NCBI RefSeq assembly: GCF_023822005.2
Contig: NZ_CP098806.1
Coordinates: 1,736,001 to 1,800,000, forward strand
From: Dyadobacter fanqingshengii
GTDB taxonomy: Bacteria; Bacteroidota; Bacteroidia; Cytophagales; Spirosomataceae
Direction of reading: 5' to 3'
Length of the DNA: 64,000 bases
Part shown: positions 1 to 7,294 of the stretch, one piece after another
How positions within the stretch are numbered: the first letter of the stretch is position 1
How the letters are laid out: each line of letters opens with the position of its first letter
Made by a program: the position numbers and the translations under genes
The notes under the pieces: model-generated
Databases searched by the model: none
What the model was told of the DNA's origin: nothing
What the model saw: only the letters and a program-made list of their open reading frames with translations

Positions 1-396
1 CCCATTTATAACATTCAGCTTAATTTTGAAGAACTGCCGGAAGACGACACCTGGCTGGAACTGACAGGAAATTCAACATTGCTAAAAACGGCATTTCTGA
101 ATTTGATGGATAATGCCTGCAAGTTCTCTGACGATCACACGGTGAATGTGAATTTAAAAACATCTGCAAGAAGATTGACATTGAGCTTTTCTGACAACGG
201 GAAGGGAATTCCAAAGGAAGATCAGAGTCTGGTTTTTCAACCCTTTTACCGCAGTGACAACACGGCAAATATTAAGGGATATGGAATCGGGCTTTCACTG
301 GTGGAGCGGATCGTGAAGCTGCACTCGGGTAATGTTAACATTTATTCCAATGAGCCGAAGGGTACAACATTCGTCGTCATTTTTTCGAGGCTCTAA
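1..396 (+). CDS. Sensor histidine kinase, C-terminal fragment (HATPase_c)
   Basis: The reading frame is open from base 1, so the gene starts outside the window and only the last 131 codons are present. The fragment is the ATP-binding catalytic domain of a histidine kinase: N box around NLMDNACKFS, G1 box DNGKGIP and G2 box GYGIGLSLVERIV, ending in the usual GTTFVVIFS strand. By family knowledge this domain phosphorylates a conserved His in an upstream dimerisation domain, which is not visible here. The stop is followed by about 125 bases and then a strong hairpin shared with the convergent desaturase gene. The signal it senses and its partner regulator cannot be judged from this piece. Confidence 0.93.
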   Translation, partial: PIYNIQLNFEELPEDDTWLELTGNSTLLKTAFLNLMDNACKFSDDHTVNVNLKTSARRLTLSFSDNGKGIPKEDQSLVFQPFYRSDNTANIKGYGIGLSLVERIVKLHSGNVNIYSNEPKGTTFVVIFSRL

Positions 397-522
397 GCAA
401 ATTCTAACTTTTTATTAACGCCTTTTTAAGTATTGTATGATTAATTTGTATTGTCTCAATAAGACATGCCGATAAAACGGCAGTTTAAAAGGATTTCATT
501 TTTTGTGGTGTTAATAAGCAAA

Positions 523-560
523 CTTGGCAGGTGTATCTCACACCTGCCAAAGTTTTTTTG
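523..560. terminator. Bidirectional terminator between histidine kinase and desaturase
   Basis: An 11-bp perfect stem (524-534 with 540-550, loop ATCTC) is followed by a run of seven T at 553-559. It lies between two convergent genes and can serve the + strand kinase. The minus strand has a weaker U tract. Confidence 0.8.
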
Positions 561-563
561 TGG

Positions 564-1310
564 CTATCCCTTCTTCCTAATCTCAATAATCTTCAACTTA
601 TTCAGCATCTTGATCACCGGGTAAGTTGGGTCCACTTCGTACCAGCGTGAGCCGAAGTTGATGGAGTTTGGTTTCTTGTGGTGATTGTTTTGAAACAATT
701 CACCCATCATTAAAAAGTCGAAAATCAGGGAGTTCTTTGATTTATCATCATTGTCGAAATTCTGATAACCATATTTGTGACCACTCCAGTTGACGATTGC
801 GCCGTGAATCGGCCCCATCAGGAAATGTACGGGCAAGAGGAAGAAAAACGCCCAGTGCATATCCAGGTAAATGTAAGCCAGAATATAAAATGCAGTATAA
901 AGCAATGCCCAGCCCGAACGGGAAAGCCATGAGTCGCCGAGTTTTTCGATAAAGCGCCATTCCGGATAATTCCTTTCGAATTGCGACTCGATCGCGCGCT
1001 TGCGGCTAAGCACAGCATTATAAATATTCTTCGTTTCCCACATCATCGTAAAAACGTTTTTGGTGTGATGCGGAGAGTGCGGATCTTTTTCTGTGTCGCT
1101 AAAAGCGTGGTGCATGCGGTGCAAAATCGCGTAAGCTCTTGGACTTAAATAAGAAGAACCTTGGGAAAGATATGTCAGCAAATAGAAGAAACGCTCCCAC
1201 GGTTTGCTCATAATAAACATCTTATGAGCGGAATAGCGGTGTAGGAAGAAGGTTTGACAGAATAGGGACAAATACCAATGTACAACAAAAACGATAAGAA
1301 CAATATACAT
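564..1310 (-). CDS. Fatty acid desaturase (membrane di-iron, acyl-CoA desaturase type)
   Basis: This 248-residue membrane protein has the histidine boxes of the SCD/OLE1-like desaturases: HRYSAH at residues 24-29, HRMHH at 64-68, NWSGHKYG around 174-181 and NNHH near 208-211. These histidines bind the two irons that insert a double bond into an acyl chain using O2. Hydrophobic stretches at 1-20, 42-58, 133-150 and 152-172 fit the usual membrane topology. The protein is shorter than stearoyl-CoA desaturases (about 300 or more residues) because it begins almost directly at the first His box. A perfect minus-strand -7 element lies 36 bases upstream of the ATG. The substrate (acyl-CoA, acyl-ACP or lipid-bound chain) cannot be decided from sequence. 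The likely role is membrane fluidity control. Confidence 0.9.
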   Translation of the reverse strand: MYIVLIVFVVHWYLSLFCQTFFLHRYSAHKMFIMSKPWERFFYLLTYLSQGSSYLSPRAYAILHRMHHAFSDTEKDPHSPHHTKNVFTMMWETKNIYNAVLSRKRAIESQFERNYPEWRFIEKLGDSWLSRSGWALLYTAFYILAYIYLDMHWAFFFLLPVHFLMGPIHGAIVNWSGHKYGYQNFDNDDKSKNSLIFDFLMMGELFQNNHHKKPNSINFGSRWYEVDPTYPVIKMLNKLKIIEIRKKG

Positions 1311-1346
1311 GGAACGAGATGAAATTATAATATTTTAAACTTGGTA

Positions 1347-1354
1347 CAAAAGTA
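1347..1354 (-). promoter_or_regulatory. Bacteroidota -7 promoter element (TACTTTTG) for the desaturase
   Basis: This is a perfect TAnnTTTG match read on the minus strand, 36 bases upstream of the desaturase ATG. No clear -33 TTG was found at the expected distance. Confidence 0.5.
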
Positions 1355-1463
1355 AGGGTAAGCGTTTACAAAACCGAAAATAGGAAAACCTAATTTGGAA
1401 TTATTTTAATATAGAGAGATACGATTTTTGTCAGGCTACGGATTAAAACAACATTGATATTCC

Positions 1464-2141
1464 TCAAAGAATCATAAAAGCATAGCTCAGCAAGTTTGCC
1501 CCCATTTGCAATGCTTTTCTGCGCATTTCTTCGGGATCATTGTAAACGCTCTGGTCTTCCCAGCCGTTTCCTAAATCCGTTTCGTAACTATAATAGCAAA
1601 CAAGCCTGCCCTGCCAGATAAGGCCATAGCCCTGCGGCTGTTTTCCGTCGTGCTCGTGAACCTTTGGCAAACCTTCCGGAAACACATATTTGATCCGGTA
1701 AACCTGGTGATCAAAAGGCAGTTCTACAAAAGACAGCTCCGGAAACACCTTTTTCATTTCCCGTCTGATGAACTGATCCAACCCATAATTATCATCCACG
1801 TGCAGAAATCCACCTGACAGCAGATAATTGCGAAGATTTTGCGCTTCAGCATCGCTAAAAACCACATTACCATGCCCGGTCATATGCACAAACGGATATG
1901 CGAAAATATCCGGGCTGCCCACTTCGACCACGTCTTCTGCGGGGTTAATGTTCATTTTCAGCTCCGTATTGGCGAATTTGATCAGATTGGGAAGGGATGT
2001 TTTATTAGCATACCAGTCTCCGCCGCCGCCGTATTTGAGCTTGGCTATCTTCAATGATGATTGCGCGAGTGACGCCGTGCTTATGAAAACAAATGCGACC
2101 AGTCCTATCAATTTGCCAAAACTCACTACTGATCTATTCAT
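1464..2141 (-). CDS. DUF4159 domain protein, secreted or periplasmic
   Basis: This 225-residue protein has a Sec signal peptide (about residues 1-26, cut after SLAQ). The mature part matches the DUF4159 pattern: a GGGGDWYA motif early, HMTGHG near the middle, LLSGGFLHVDDNYG, and a late run with GQ, W and YS residues. In Bacteroidota and other bacteria this domain is often found with MoxR ATPases and large membrane proteins, and its fold resembles glutamine-amidotransferase-like domains. No enzymatic activity is established. The gene starts 14 bases downstream of rsmE on the same strand, so the two are probably cotranscribed. The family call is from memory of motifs. Confidence 0.8.
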   Translation of the reverse strand: MNRSVVSFGKLIGLVAFVFISTASLAQSSLKIAKLKYGGGGDWYANKTSLPNLIKFANTELKMNINPAEDVVEVGSPDIFAYPFVHMTGHGNVVFSDAEAQNLRNYLLSGGFLHVDDNYGLDQFIRREMKKVFPELSFVELPFDHQVYRIKYVFPEGLPKVHEHDGKQPQGYGLIWQGRLVCYYSYETDLGNGWEDQSVYNDPEEMRRKALQMGANLLSYAFMIL

Positions 2142-2155
2142 ATGGGTTGGTGCGT

Positions 2156-2866
2156 TTATAAAATATTCTGTGCGAGGTTGATTGCGTGACAGCCGGCCAC
2201 TGCCGCCGTTTCTGTTCTTAAACGGGTTGGGCCGAGTGAGACAGTTGAAAAACCGTGATCGAGTGCCAGCGAAATTTCCCGCTCACTGAAATCTCCTTCC
2301 GGTCCTATTAATAAAGTTGTGCCCAAGCCTTTTTTTACTTTACTAAAAACGTGCTCAACCTTGTTATGATCTGGCACATAGGCTATTAATTTTTCCGGAT
2401 CCGTGACTCCCTTCACCAATGTTTCATATTTATTGCCAATGGTGATAACAGGCAGGTAATGTTGCTGCGACTGTTTCATGGCAGCCGCTGCAATGCGGTT
2501 GAGTCTCGTAAGGTTTACAACCCGGTTGATGGTGTCTGCATTGGTGTGCTCGGTCACCATAAAGTCAATGCGCTCCACCCCTATTTCGGTCATTTTTTCC
2601 ACCATCCACTCATTCCGCTCGGCCTTACGCGTAGGCGCGATGGCCAGATTAACGGAAAAGGGCCGCCTTGGAATGACCTGCGATTCAAGCACCTCGTAAC
2701 CAGCCTTTTTGCCCTGGATATTCAGCACACATTTCTGCAGCGTGCCTTTGCCATTGGTAACATATATAATGTCTCCCGAATTAAGCCTCAAAACTTTGGA
2801 ACTATGCCTGGCTTCCTCTTCATCCAGTTCATAAAGATTGGAGGCGGGCTGATAAAATAAATGCAT
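2156..2866 (-). CDS. rsmE: 16S rRNA (uracil(1498)-N(3))-methyltransferase RsmE
   Basis: At 236 residues this has the normal length of RsmE, the SPOUT methyltransferase that methylates N3 of U1498 in 16S rRNA using S-adenosylmethionine. The SPOUT knot signatures are clear: LLIGPEGDFS at about 186-194 and the hallmark LGPTRLRTETAA at 211-222. The N-terminal PUA-like part contains HSSKVLRL at 21-28 (family HxxxVLR) and the NEWMVEKMTEIGV helix near 85-97 (family K..E..ELGV). It heads a two-gene minus-strand unit with the DUF4159 gene. About 394 bases of AT-rich DNA separate it from the divergent glutamine synthetase gene. Confidence 0.96.
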   Translation of the reverse strand: MHLFYQPASNLYELDEEEARHSSKVLRLNSGDIIYVTNGKGTLQKCVLNIQGKKAGYEVLESQVIPRRPFSVNLAIAPTRKAERNEWMVEKMTEIGVERIDFMVTEHTNADTINRVVNLTRLNRIAAAAMKQSQQHYLPVITIGNKYETLVKGVTDPEKLIAYVPDHNKVEHVFSKVKKGLGTTLLIGPEGDFSEREISLALDHGFSTVSLGPTRLRTETAAVAGCHAINLAQNIL

Positions 2867-3260
2867 GTGAAATTAAATATTCAATAAGATAAAAAAACCG
2901 GGAAGATTTTCAAAATAAGGCTCAAATTAAAGACCCTTTCACAATTAAACGCCATGATTTCCTTATATTATTTCGATTCCCGTAAAAAACCTAAATTTTG
3001 CATTTTTGCAACATTTAGGTAGAATCTCCGGCTTATTTAAGCGCGTTATTCAGGTTTTTACAAAATTATTTTCCAGCAAGCCATATTTCAAATTTAGATC
3101 GTTTTATAAGAATAATACATTTTTTACTGACAATACTACCACAAACGCAATAATATTCTGCATAAGGTTAATTTTTCTTAGGTTTTATTTTTTGGAAATA
3201 CATTTTTGCATTAATATTGTGCCGTTATAATTATTCGTCACCACTTTATCTAGTACTATT
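2867..3260. other. AT-rich divergent intergenic region between rsmE and glnII
   Basis: This stretch of 394 bases has no credible gene. It must hold the promoters for rsmE (minus) and GSII (plus). No perfect TAnnTTTG is present on the plus strand. Near-matches are TAAATTTTG at 2992-3000 and TACATTTTTG at 3199-3208. The 10-mer CATTTTTGCA occurs twice, at 3001-3010 and 3201-3210; the first copy, with its flanking TG, forms TGCA-TTTT-TGCA. A 74-codon open frame at 3006-3230 has low-complexity Phe-rich content and is not called as a gene. Confidence 0.6.
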
Positions 3261-4271
3261 ATGTCAAAATCCAAGCTGGAATATATTTGGTTGGATGGCT
3301 ACAAGCCGACCCAAAGTTTACGTAGCAAAACCAAAATTGAAAGCGATTTCAGTGGGAAATTGGAAGATTGCAGCAACTGGTCATTTGATGGTTCATCTAC
3401 CGAACAAGCGCTTGGCGGTTCTTCTGACTGTTTATTAAAACCTGTTTACATTATCCCTGATCCATTGCGCAAAGATGCATATCTCGTAATGTGTGAAGTA
3501 CTTAATGCAGACGGAACTGCTCACGTATCCAACGGTCGGGCAACAATTGAAGATGATGACAATGATTTCTGGTTCGGTTTCGAACAAGAATATTTCCTTT
3601 GGGATACTGAAACAAACAAACCACTTGGCTTTCCGGCAAATGGTTATCCTGCACCACAAGGTCCTTACTATTGCTCAGTAGGCGCTCAGAATGCATATGG
3701 CCGCGAAATTATTGAGGAGCATCTTGACGCTTGTCTTGAAGCTGGTCTTAATGTAGAAGGCATCAATGCAGAGGTTGCAGCAGGACAGTGGGAATTCCAG
3801 ATTTTCGCGAAAGGCGCGAAAGAAGCTGGTGACCAGATCTGGCTTGGCCGTTATTTGCTTGAAAGAATCGGTGAAAAATATGGTGTTGCTATCAACTGGC
3901 ATTGCAAGCCTTTGGGCGAGCTTGACTGGAACGGAAGCGGAATGCACGCTAACTTCTCAAACTCCGCTTTGAGAACTGCTGGCAGCAAAGAAGTTTTCGA
4001 TAAAGTTTGCGAATCTTTCCGTCCGGTTGTGAAAGAGCATATCGAAGTTTACGGTGCTGATAACCACCTTCGTCTGACTGGAAAGCACGAAACTGCTTCT
4101 ATCCACGATTTCAGCTATGGTGTTTCTGACCGTGGTGCTTCGATCCGCATCCCTGTTCTTGTTCCTCAAAAAGGATGGAGCGGATATCTGGAAGATCGCC
4201 GTCCAAACTCTGCTGCTGATCCTTATAAAGTGGCAGCTCGCATTATCAAGACTGTTAAATCTGCGCTGTAA
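3261..4271 (+). CDS. glnII: Glutamine synthetase, type II (eukaryotic-like GSII)
   Basis: This 336-residue protein ligates ammonia to glutamate with ATP to give glutamine. Its length and motifs are those of GSII: NWSFDGSST at 39-46, the FGFEQEYFLW block at 105-114 carrying metal-binding Glu residues, GINAEVAAGQWEFQI at 167-181, NGSGMHANFS at 224-233 and EDRRPNSAADPY at 311-322. GSII is typical of eukaryotes and also occurs in rhizobia, actinomycetes and many Bacteroidota. The Tyr adenylylation site of enterobacterial GSI is not expected here. The gene has its own long upstream region and its own terminator, so it is monocistronic. A second unrelated glutamine synthetase (GSIII) lies 0.7 kb downstream on the opposite strand. 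Confidence 0.97.
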   Translation: MSKSKLEYIWLDGYKPTQSLRSKTKIESDFSGKLEDCSNWSFDGSSTEQALGGSSDCLLKPVYIIPDPLRKDAYLVMCEVLNADGTAHVSNGRATIEDDDNDFWFGFEQEYFLWDTETNKPLGFPANGYPAPQGPYYCSVGAQNAYGREIIEEHLDACLEAGLNVEGINAEVAAGQWEFQIFAKGAKEAGDQIWLGRYLLERIGEKYGVAINWHCKPLGELDWNGSGMHANFSNSALRTAGSKEVFDKVCESFRPVVKEHIEVYGADNHLRLTGKHETASIHDFSYGVSDRGASIRIPVLVPQKGWSGYLEDRRPNSAADPYKVAARIIKTVKSAL

Positions 4272-4295
4272 TTTTAGCAGAATCACGATATAGTA

Positions 4296-4330
4296 AACAA
4301 AAAAACCACTTATAAGGTGGTTTTTTTGTT
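4296..4330. terminator. Terminator downstream of GSII
   Basis: The hairpin CCAC(T)-TATAA-(G)GTGG at 4306-4320 is flanked by seven A and seven T, giving a long extended stem and a T tract at 4321-4327. It stops the + strand GSII gene. The A tract could serve the convergent acidic-protein gene in the other direction. Confidence 0.88.
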
Positions 4331-4364
4331 TTATCAGCAATCACGAAACGATCGGCATTATCAA

Positions 4365-4919
4365 TCAATCCTGCTCTTCGCTTCCTGAAAATGCGTAAAG
4401 CGTTGGATCCAGTTGAATGCGGCCGGCGTTAAAGCGGATAATGAAATCGTTGATCGTCTTATCATTGATCTCCGTTTTGTTTAATCCAACTTCCAATCCG
4501 ATTCCATAATCAAATGTTTCGTCTGTTTCAACATGTTCGCGGACGGTTATCTCTTCATTTTCTTCGATTTCTTCGATAAATTCGGTAAGCAATAACTCTG
4601 CTTCTTCATCCTGCTCTTCGTCCGCGACGTAATTCTCCGGGCGCTCGTCGAGGGACACGTAATTGGGCATCACCTTTTTCAGCCTTTCCAAAGCAGCGTC
4701 GTAAACAAGGGTCGAATGGTGCAACCGCAACGTGTAGATCAGCGCATCATAGATCACTTCTTTCTCTTTGTAAAAACCTACGAACTGAACGTGTGCATGC
4801 TCGTTGTTTTCCTCTTCGTCCTCTTCCAACTCGTCCTCAACATGTATAAAGCTGGATCGCTCTGCTTTACATTCTTGTTTCAGCACTGCAATTTCTTCTG
4901 GATCAAATCCCGGATTCAT
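4365..4919 (-). CDS. Highly acidic hypothetical protein
   Basis: I do not recognise a family for this 184-residue protein. It has several Glu/Asp clusters (about residues 29-38, 100-108 and 114-124), separated by segments with normal helix and strand composition, and no signal peptide, membrane segment or cysteine motif beyond one Cys. It starts 41 bases after the stop of GSIII with no intervening terminator, so it is probably the second gene of a GSIII operon. Its position between two glutamine synthetase genes suggests a link to nitrogen assimilation, but this is inference only. It may be a Bacteroidota-specific conserved protein. Confidence 0.75.
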   Translation of the reverse strand: MNPGFDPEEIAVLKQECKAERSSFIHVEDELEEDEEENNEHAHVQFVGFYKEKEVIYDALIYTLRLHHSTLVYDAALERLKKVMPNYVSLDERPENYVADEEQDEEAELLLTEFIEEIEENEEITVREHVETDETFDYGIGLEVGLNKTEINDKTINDFIIRFNAGRIQLDPTLYAFSGSEEQD

Positions 4920-4960
4920 AGTCTTAATTGTTTGTTTGAATAAAGCGCTTGCTTTAAAAA

Positions 4961-7147
4961 TTATTCCAAAAATAACATTTCACGGTATTTTGCCAAAGGC
5001 CAGTCTTCATCGTCGATCAATAATTCCAGTTTATCCACGTGATATCGGATCTCCTCAAAAAATCCTTTCACTTCCGAACCATACATTTTCGCGCGTTCAA
5101 ACAGGTCTTCAATGTTATTGGCCGTTTTGCGCTGCTCTGTCATTTCGTGAACAAGTTTTTTAATGATCACGATATGTGTAGAAATGTCTTTAATAATTTC
5201 CTTGATAGGAGCTGCTTCTTCCAGCATTTCCAGGTCTGTAAGCGACCGGGCTGTTTGTGCTAGCTTGAACTGATATTTTACCACCGTCGAAACAATGTGG
5301 TTCAATGCCAGGTCGCCGATCACGCGTGATTCGATCTGCAATTTCTTGACATAATTTTCCAATTCAATCTCGTATCGCGCGTGCAGTTCACGTGATGTAA
5401 GGACGCCCATTCGTTCAAATACGGTGATTGTAGGTTCCGTTATGTAAGCGTGCAGCGCGTCGTATGTTTCTCTGATATTGCTCAGGCCACGGCGCTTTGC
5501 CTCTTCCAACCATTCTTCTGAATAACCATTTCCTTCAAAAAGAATGTTTTTAGACTCAGTAAAATAGCGTTTCAGGATCTCCACCGTCGCCACTTTCTTC
5601 TCTTCGCCTGCGGCAAGCCGCTCGTCCATTTCCCTTTTAAATTCCAGCAATTGATTGGCCACAATGGTGTTCAAAACGATCATCGGCGAAGCACTGTTCT
5701 GCGAACTTCCAACTGCACGGTATTCAAATTTATTCCCGGTGAAACAGAAAGGCGACGTGCGGTTACGGTCGGTATTATCACGTTGCAGGTTTGGAATGCG
5801 GGTTATGCCAAGTTTGTAATAAAAATTCTCGCCTTTTTCGAGCGTGATCTCTCCTTTGTTAACCAATTCTTCAAGCATATTGGTCAGCTCGTTGCCCAGG
5901 AAAACGGACACAATGGACGGCGGCGCTTCGTTTGCTCCCAGCCTATGTTCGTTACCGGCAGAAGAAATGGATGCGCGCAGCAGGTCCGCATGATCGTGAA
6001 CGGCTTTTACAACATTCATTAAGAAAGTCAGGAAGCGCAGGTTTTCTTTCGGCTTGGACGTGGGTGCGAGCAGGTTAATGCCCGTGTCCGTTGAAAGCGA
6101 CCAGTTGTTGTGTTTACCGCTTCCGTTAATTCCCGCAAAAGGTTTTTCATGAAACAAAACCTGGAAATTATGCTTGTCGCCCACCTTTTGCATCAAGTCC
6201 ATCAGCAATGCATTGTGGTCAATAGCGAGGTTCACTTCCTCAAACGTAGGTGCGCATTCGAACTGCCCTGGCGCAACCTCATTATGGCGCGTACGCACGG
6301 GAATGCCCAGTTTTAATGCTTCAAATTCAAAATCCACCATGAACGCATTCACCCGGGGCGATATCGAACCAAAATAATGGTCGTCCAGCTGCTGCCCACG
6401 CGCAGGGCTATGTCCAAAAACCGTTCTGCCTGCCATTAGCAAGTCGGGGCGGGCGTAATAAAGTGCTTTATCAACCAAAAAATATTCCTGCTCAATGCCT
6501 AATGTGGGCGTTACTTTATCAACGTCGCGGTTGAAAAACTGACAAACCGAAGTGGCCGCTTTGTCCAGCATAACGAGCGATTTCAGCAACGGCGCCTTAT
6601 AATCGAGCGCTTCTCCCGTGTAGGAAATAAAAACAGACGGGATACATAATGTCTTCCCTCCCGCCCCATTGTCCATTAAAAAAGCCGGTGAACTCGGATC
6701 CCAGCCCGTGTATCCGCGCGCCTCGAACGTGGCACGCAAGCCACCGCTTGGAAACGACGAGGCATCGGGTTCCTGTTGCACCAATGCACTTCCTTTGAAT
6801 TTCTCAACGGCCTTACCATCCATTGTCAAATCGAAAAATGAATCGTGCTTTTCGGCAGTGGTCCCGGTTAATGGCTGGAACCAGTGCGTATAATGCGTCG
6901 CTCCTTTGGAAACTGCCCAGGATTTCATTGCCGCTGAAACTTCATCCGCAACCTCCCGATCGATCGTCGAACCCGAGCGTATCGCATTGGAAATCTTGGT
7001 GTAAGCCTCAGCTGAGAGCAGCGTTTTCATTACATCGTCGCTGAATGTGTTACTACCATACAAGTCGGTTATTTTTTCTGCGGGAGGGGTAAGTGAAGGG
7101 GCAACCCGGCCTTGAGCAATCTCAAAAGCTTTGGAACGAAAAGTCAT
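4961..7147 (-). CDS. glnN: Glutamine synthetase, type III (GSIII)
   Basis: This 728-residue protein has the length of GSIII, the large glutamine synthetase known from Bacteroides, cyanobacteria and some firmicutes. Visible signatures are an N-terminal segment with VAPSLTPPAEK, LGIEQEYFLVDKALYYARPDL (metal-binding Glu residues), RTRHNEVAPGQFE, and FAGINGSGKHNNWS (ATP/glutamate site). The C-terminal third is helical and GSIII-specific. It makes glutamine from glutamate, ammonia and ATP in the cytoplasm; known members form double-ring oligomers. A perfect minus-strand -7 element lies 29 bases upstream of the ATG. The acidic protein gene follows 41 bases downstream. Having GSII and GSIII side by side implies division of labour under different nitrogen states. 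Confidence 0.97.
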   Translation of the reverse strand: MTFRSKAFEIAQGRVAPSLTPPAEKITDLYGSNTFSDDVMKTLLSAEAYTKISNAIRSGSTIDREVADEVSAAMKSWAVSKGATHYTHWFQPLTGTTAEKHDSFFDLTMDGKAVEKFKGSALVQQEPDASSFPSGGLRATFEARGYTGWDPSSPAFLMDNGAGGKTLCIPSVFISYTGEALDYKAPLLKSLVMLDKAATSVCQFFNRDVDKVTPTLGIEQEYFLVDKALYYARPDLLMAGRTVFGHSPARGQQLDDHYFGSISPRVNAFMVDFEFEALKLGIPVRTRHNEVAPGQFECAPTFEEVNLAIDHNALLMDLMQKVGDKHNFQVLFHEKPFAGINGSGKHNNWSLSTDTGINLLAPTSKPKENLRFLTFLMNVVKAVHDHADLLRASISSAGNEHRLGANEAPPSIVSVFLGNELTNMLEELVNKGEITLEKGENFYYKLGITRIPNLQRDNTDRNRTSPFCFTGNKFEYRAVGSSQNSASPMIVLNTIVANQLLEFKREMDERLAAGEEKKVATVEILKRYFTESKNILFEGNGYSEEWLEEAKRRGLSNIRETYDALHAYITEPTITVFERMGVLTSRELHARYEIELENYVKKLQIESRVIGDLALNHIVSTVVKYQFKLAQTARSLTDLEMLEEAAPIKEIIKDISTHIVIIKKLVHEMTEQRKTANNIEDLFERAKMYGSEVKGFFEEIRYHVDKLELLIDDEDWPLAKYREMLFLE

Positions 7148-7176
7148 TTTATAATCGGATTTATATTAATTCTCCC

Positions 7177-7184
7177 CAAAATTA
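7177..7184 (-). promoter_or_regulatory. -7 promoter element (TAATTTTG) for GSIII
   Basis: This perfect TAnnTTTG match on the minus strand lies 29 bases upstream of the GSIII start codon, in the 147-base divergent region shared with the sulfatase gene. Confidence 0.6.
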
Positions 7185-7294
7185 TTTATTTAAAGGTACG
7201 AACAACAATTCTACGCCACATTTTCACATTTAATCCGTATCAGCACGGCAGGTTGGCACATTTTTCGGAACTTTGCAAATTCTCGAAGACACCA

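Noticed and set aside
3006..3230. 74-codon frame in the rsmE-glnII gap
   Set aside because: Phe-rich low-complexity reading of A/T-rich intergenic DNA with no ribosome-binding context or homologous feature.
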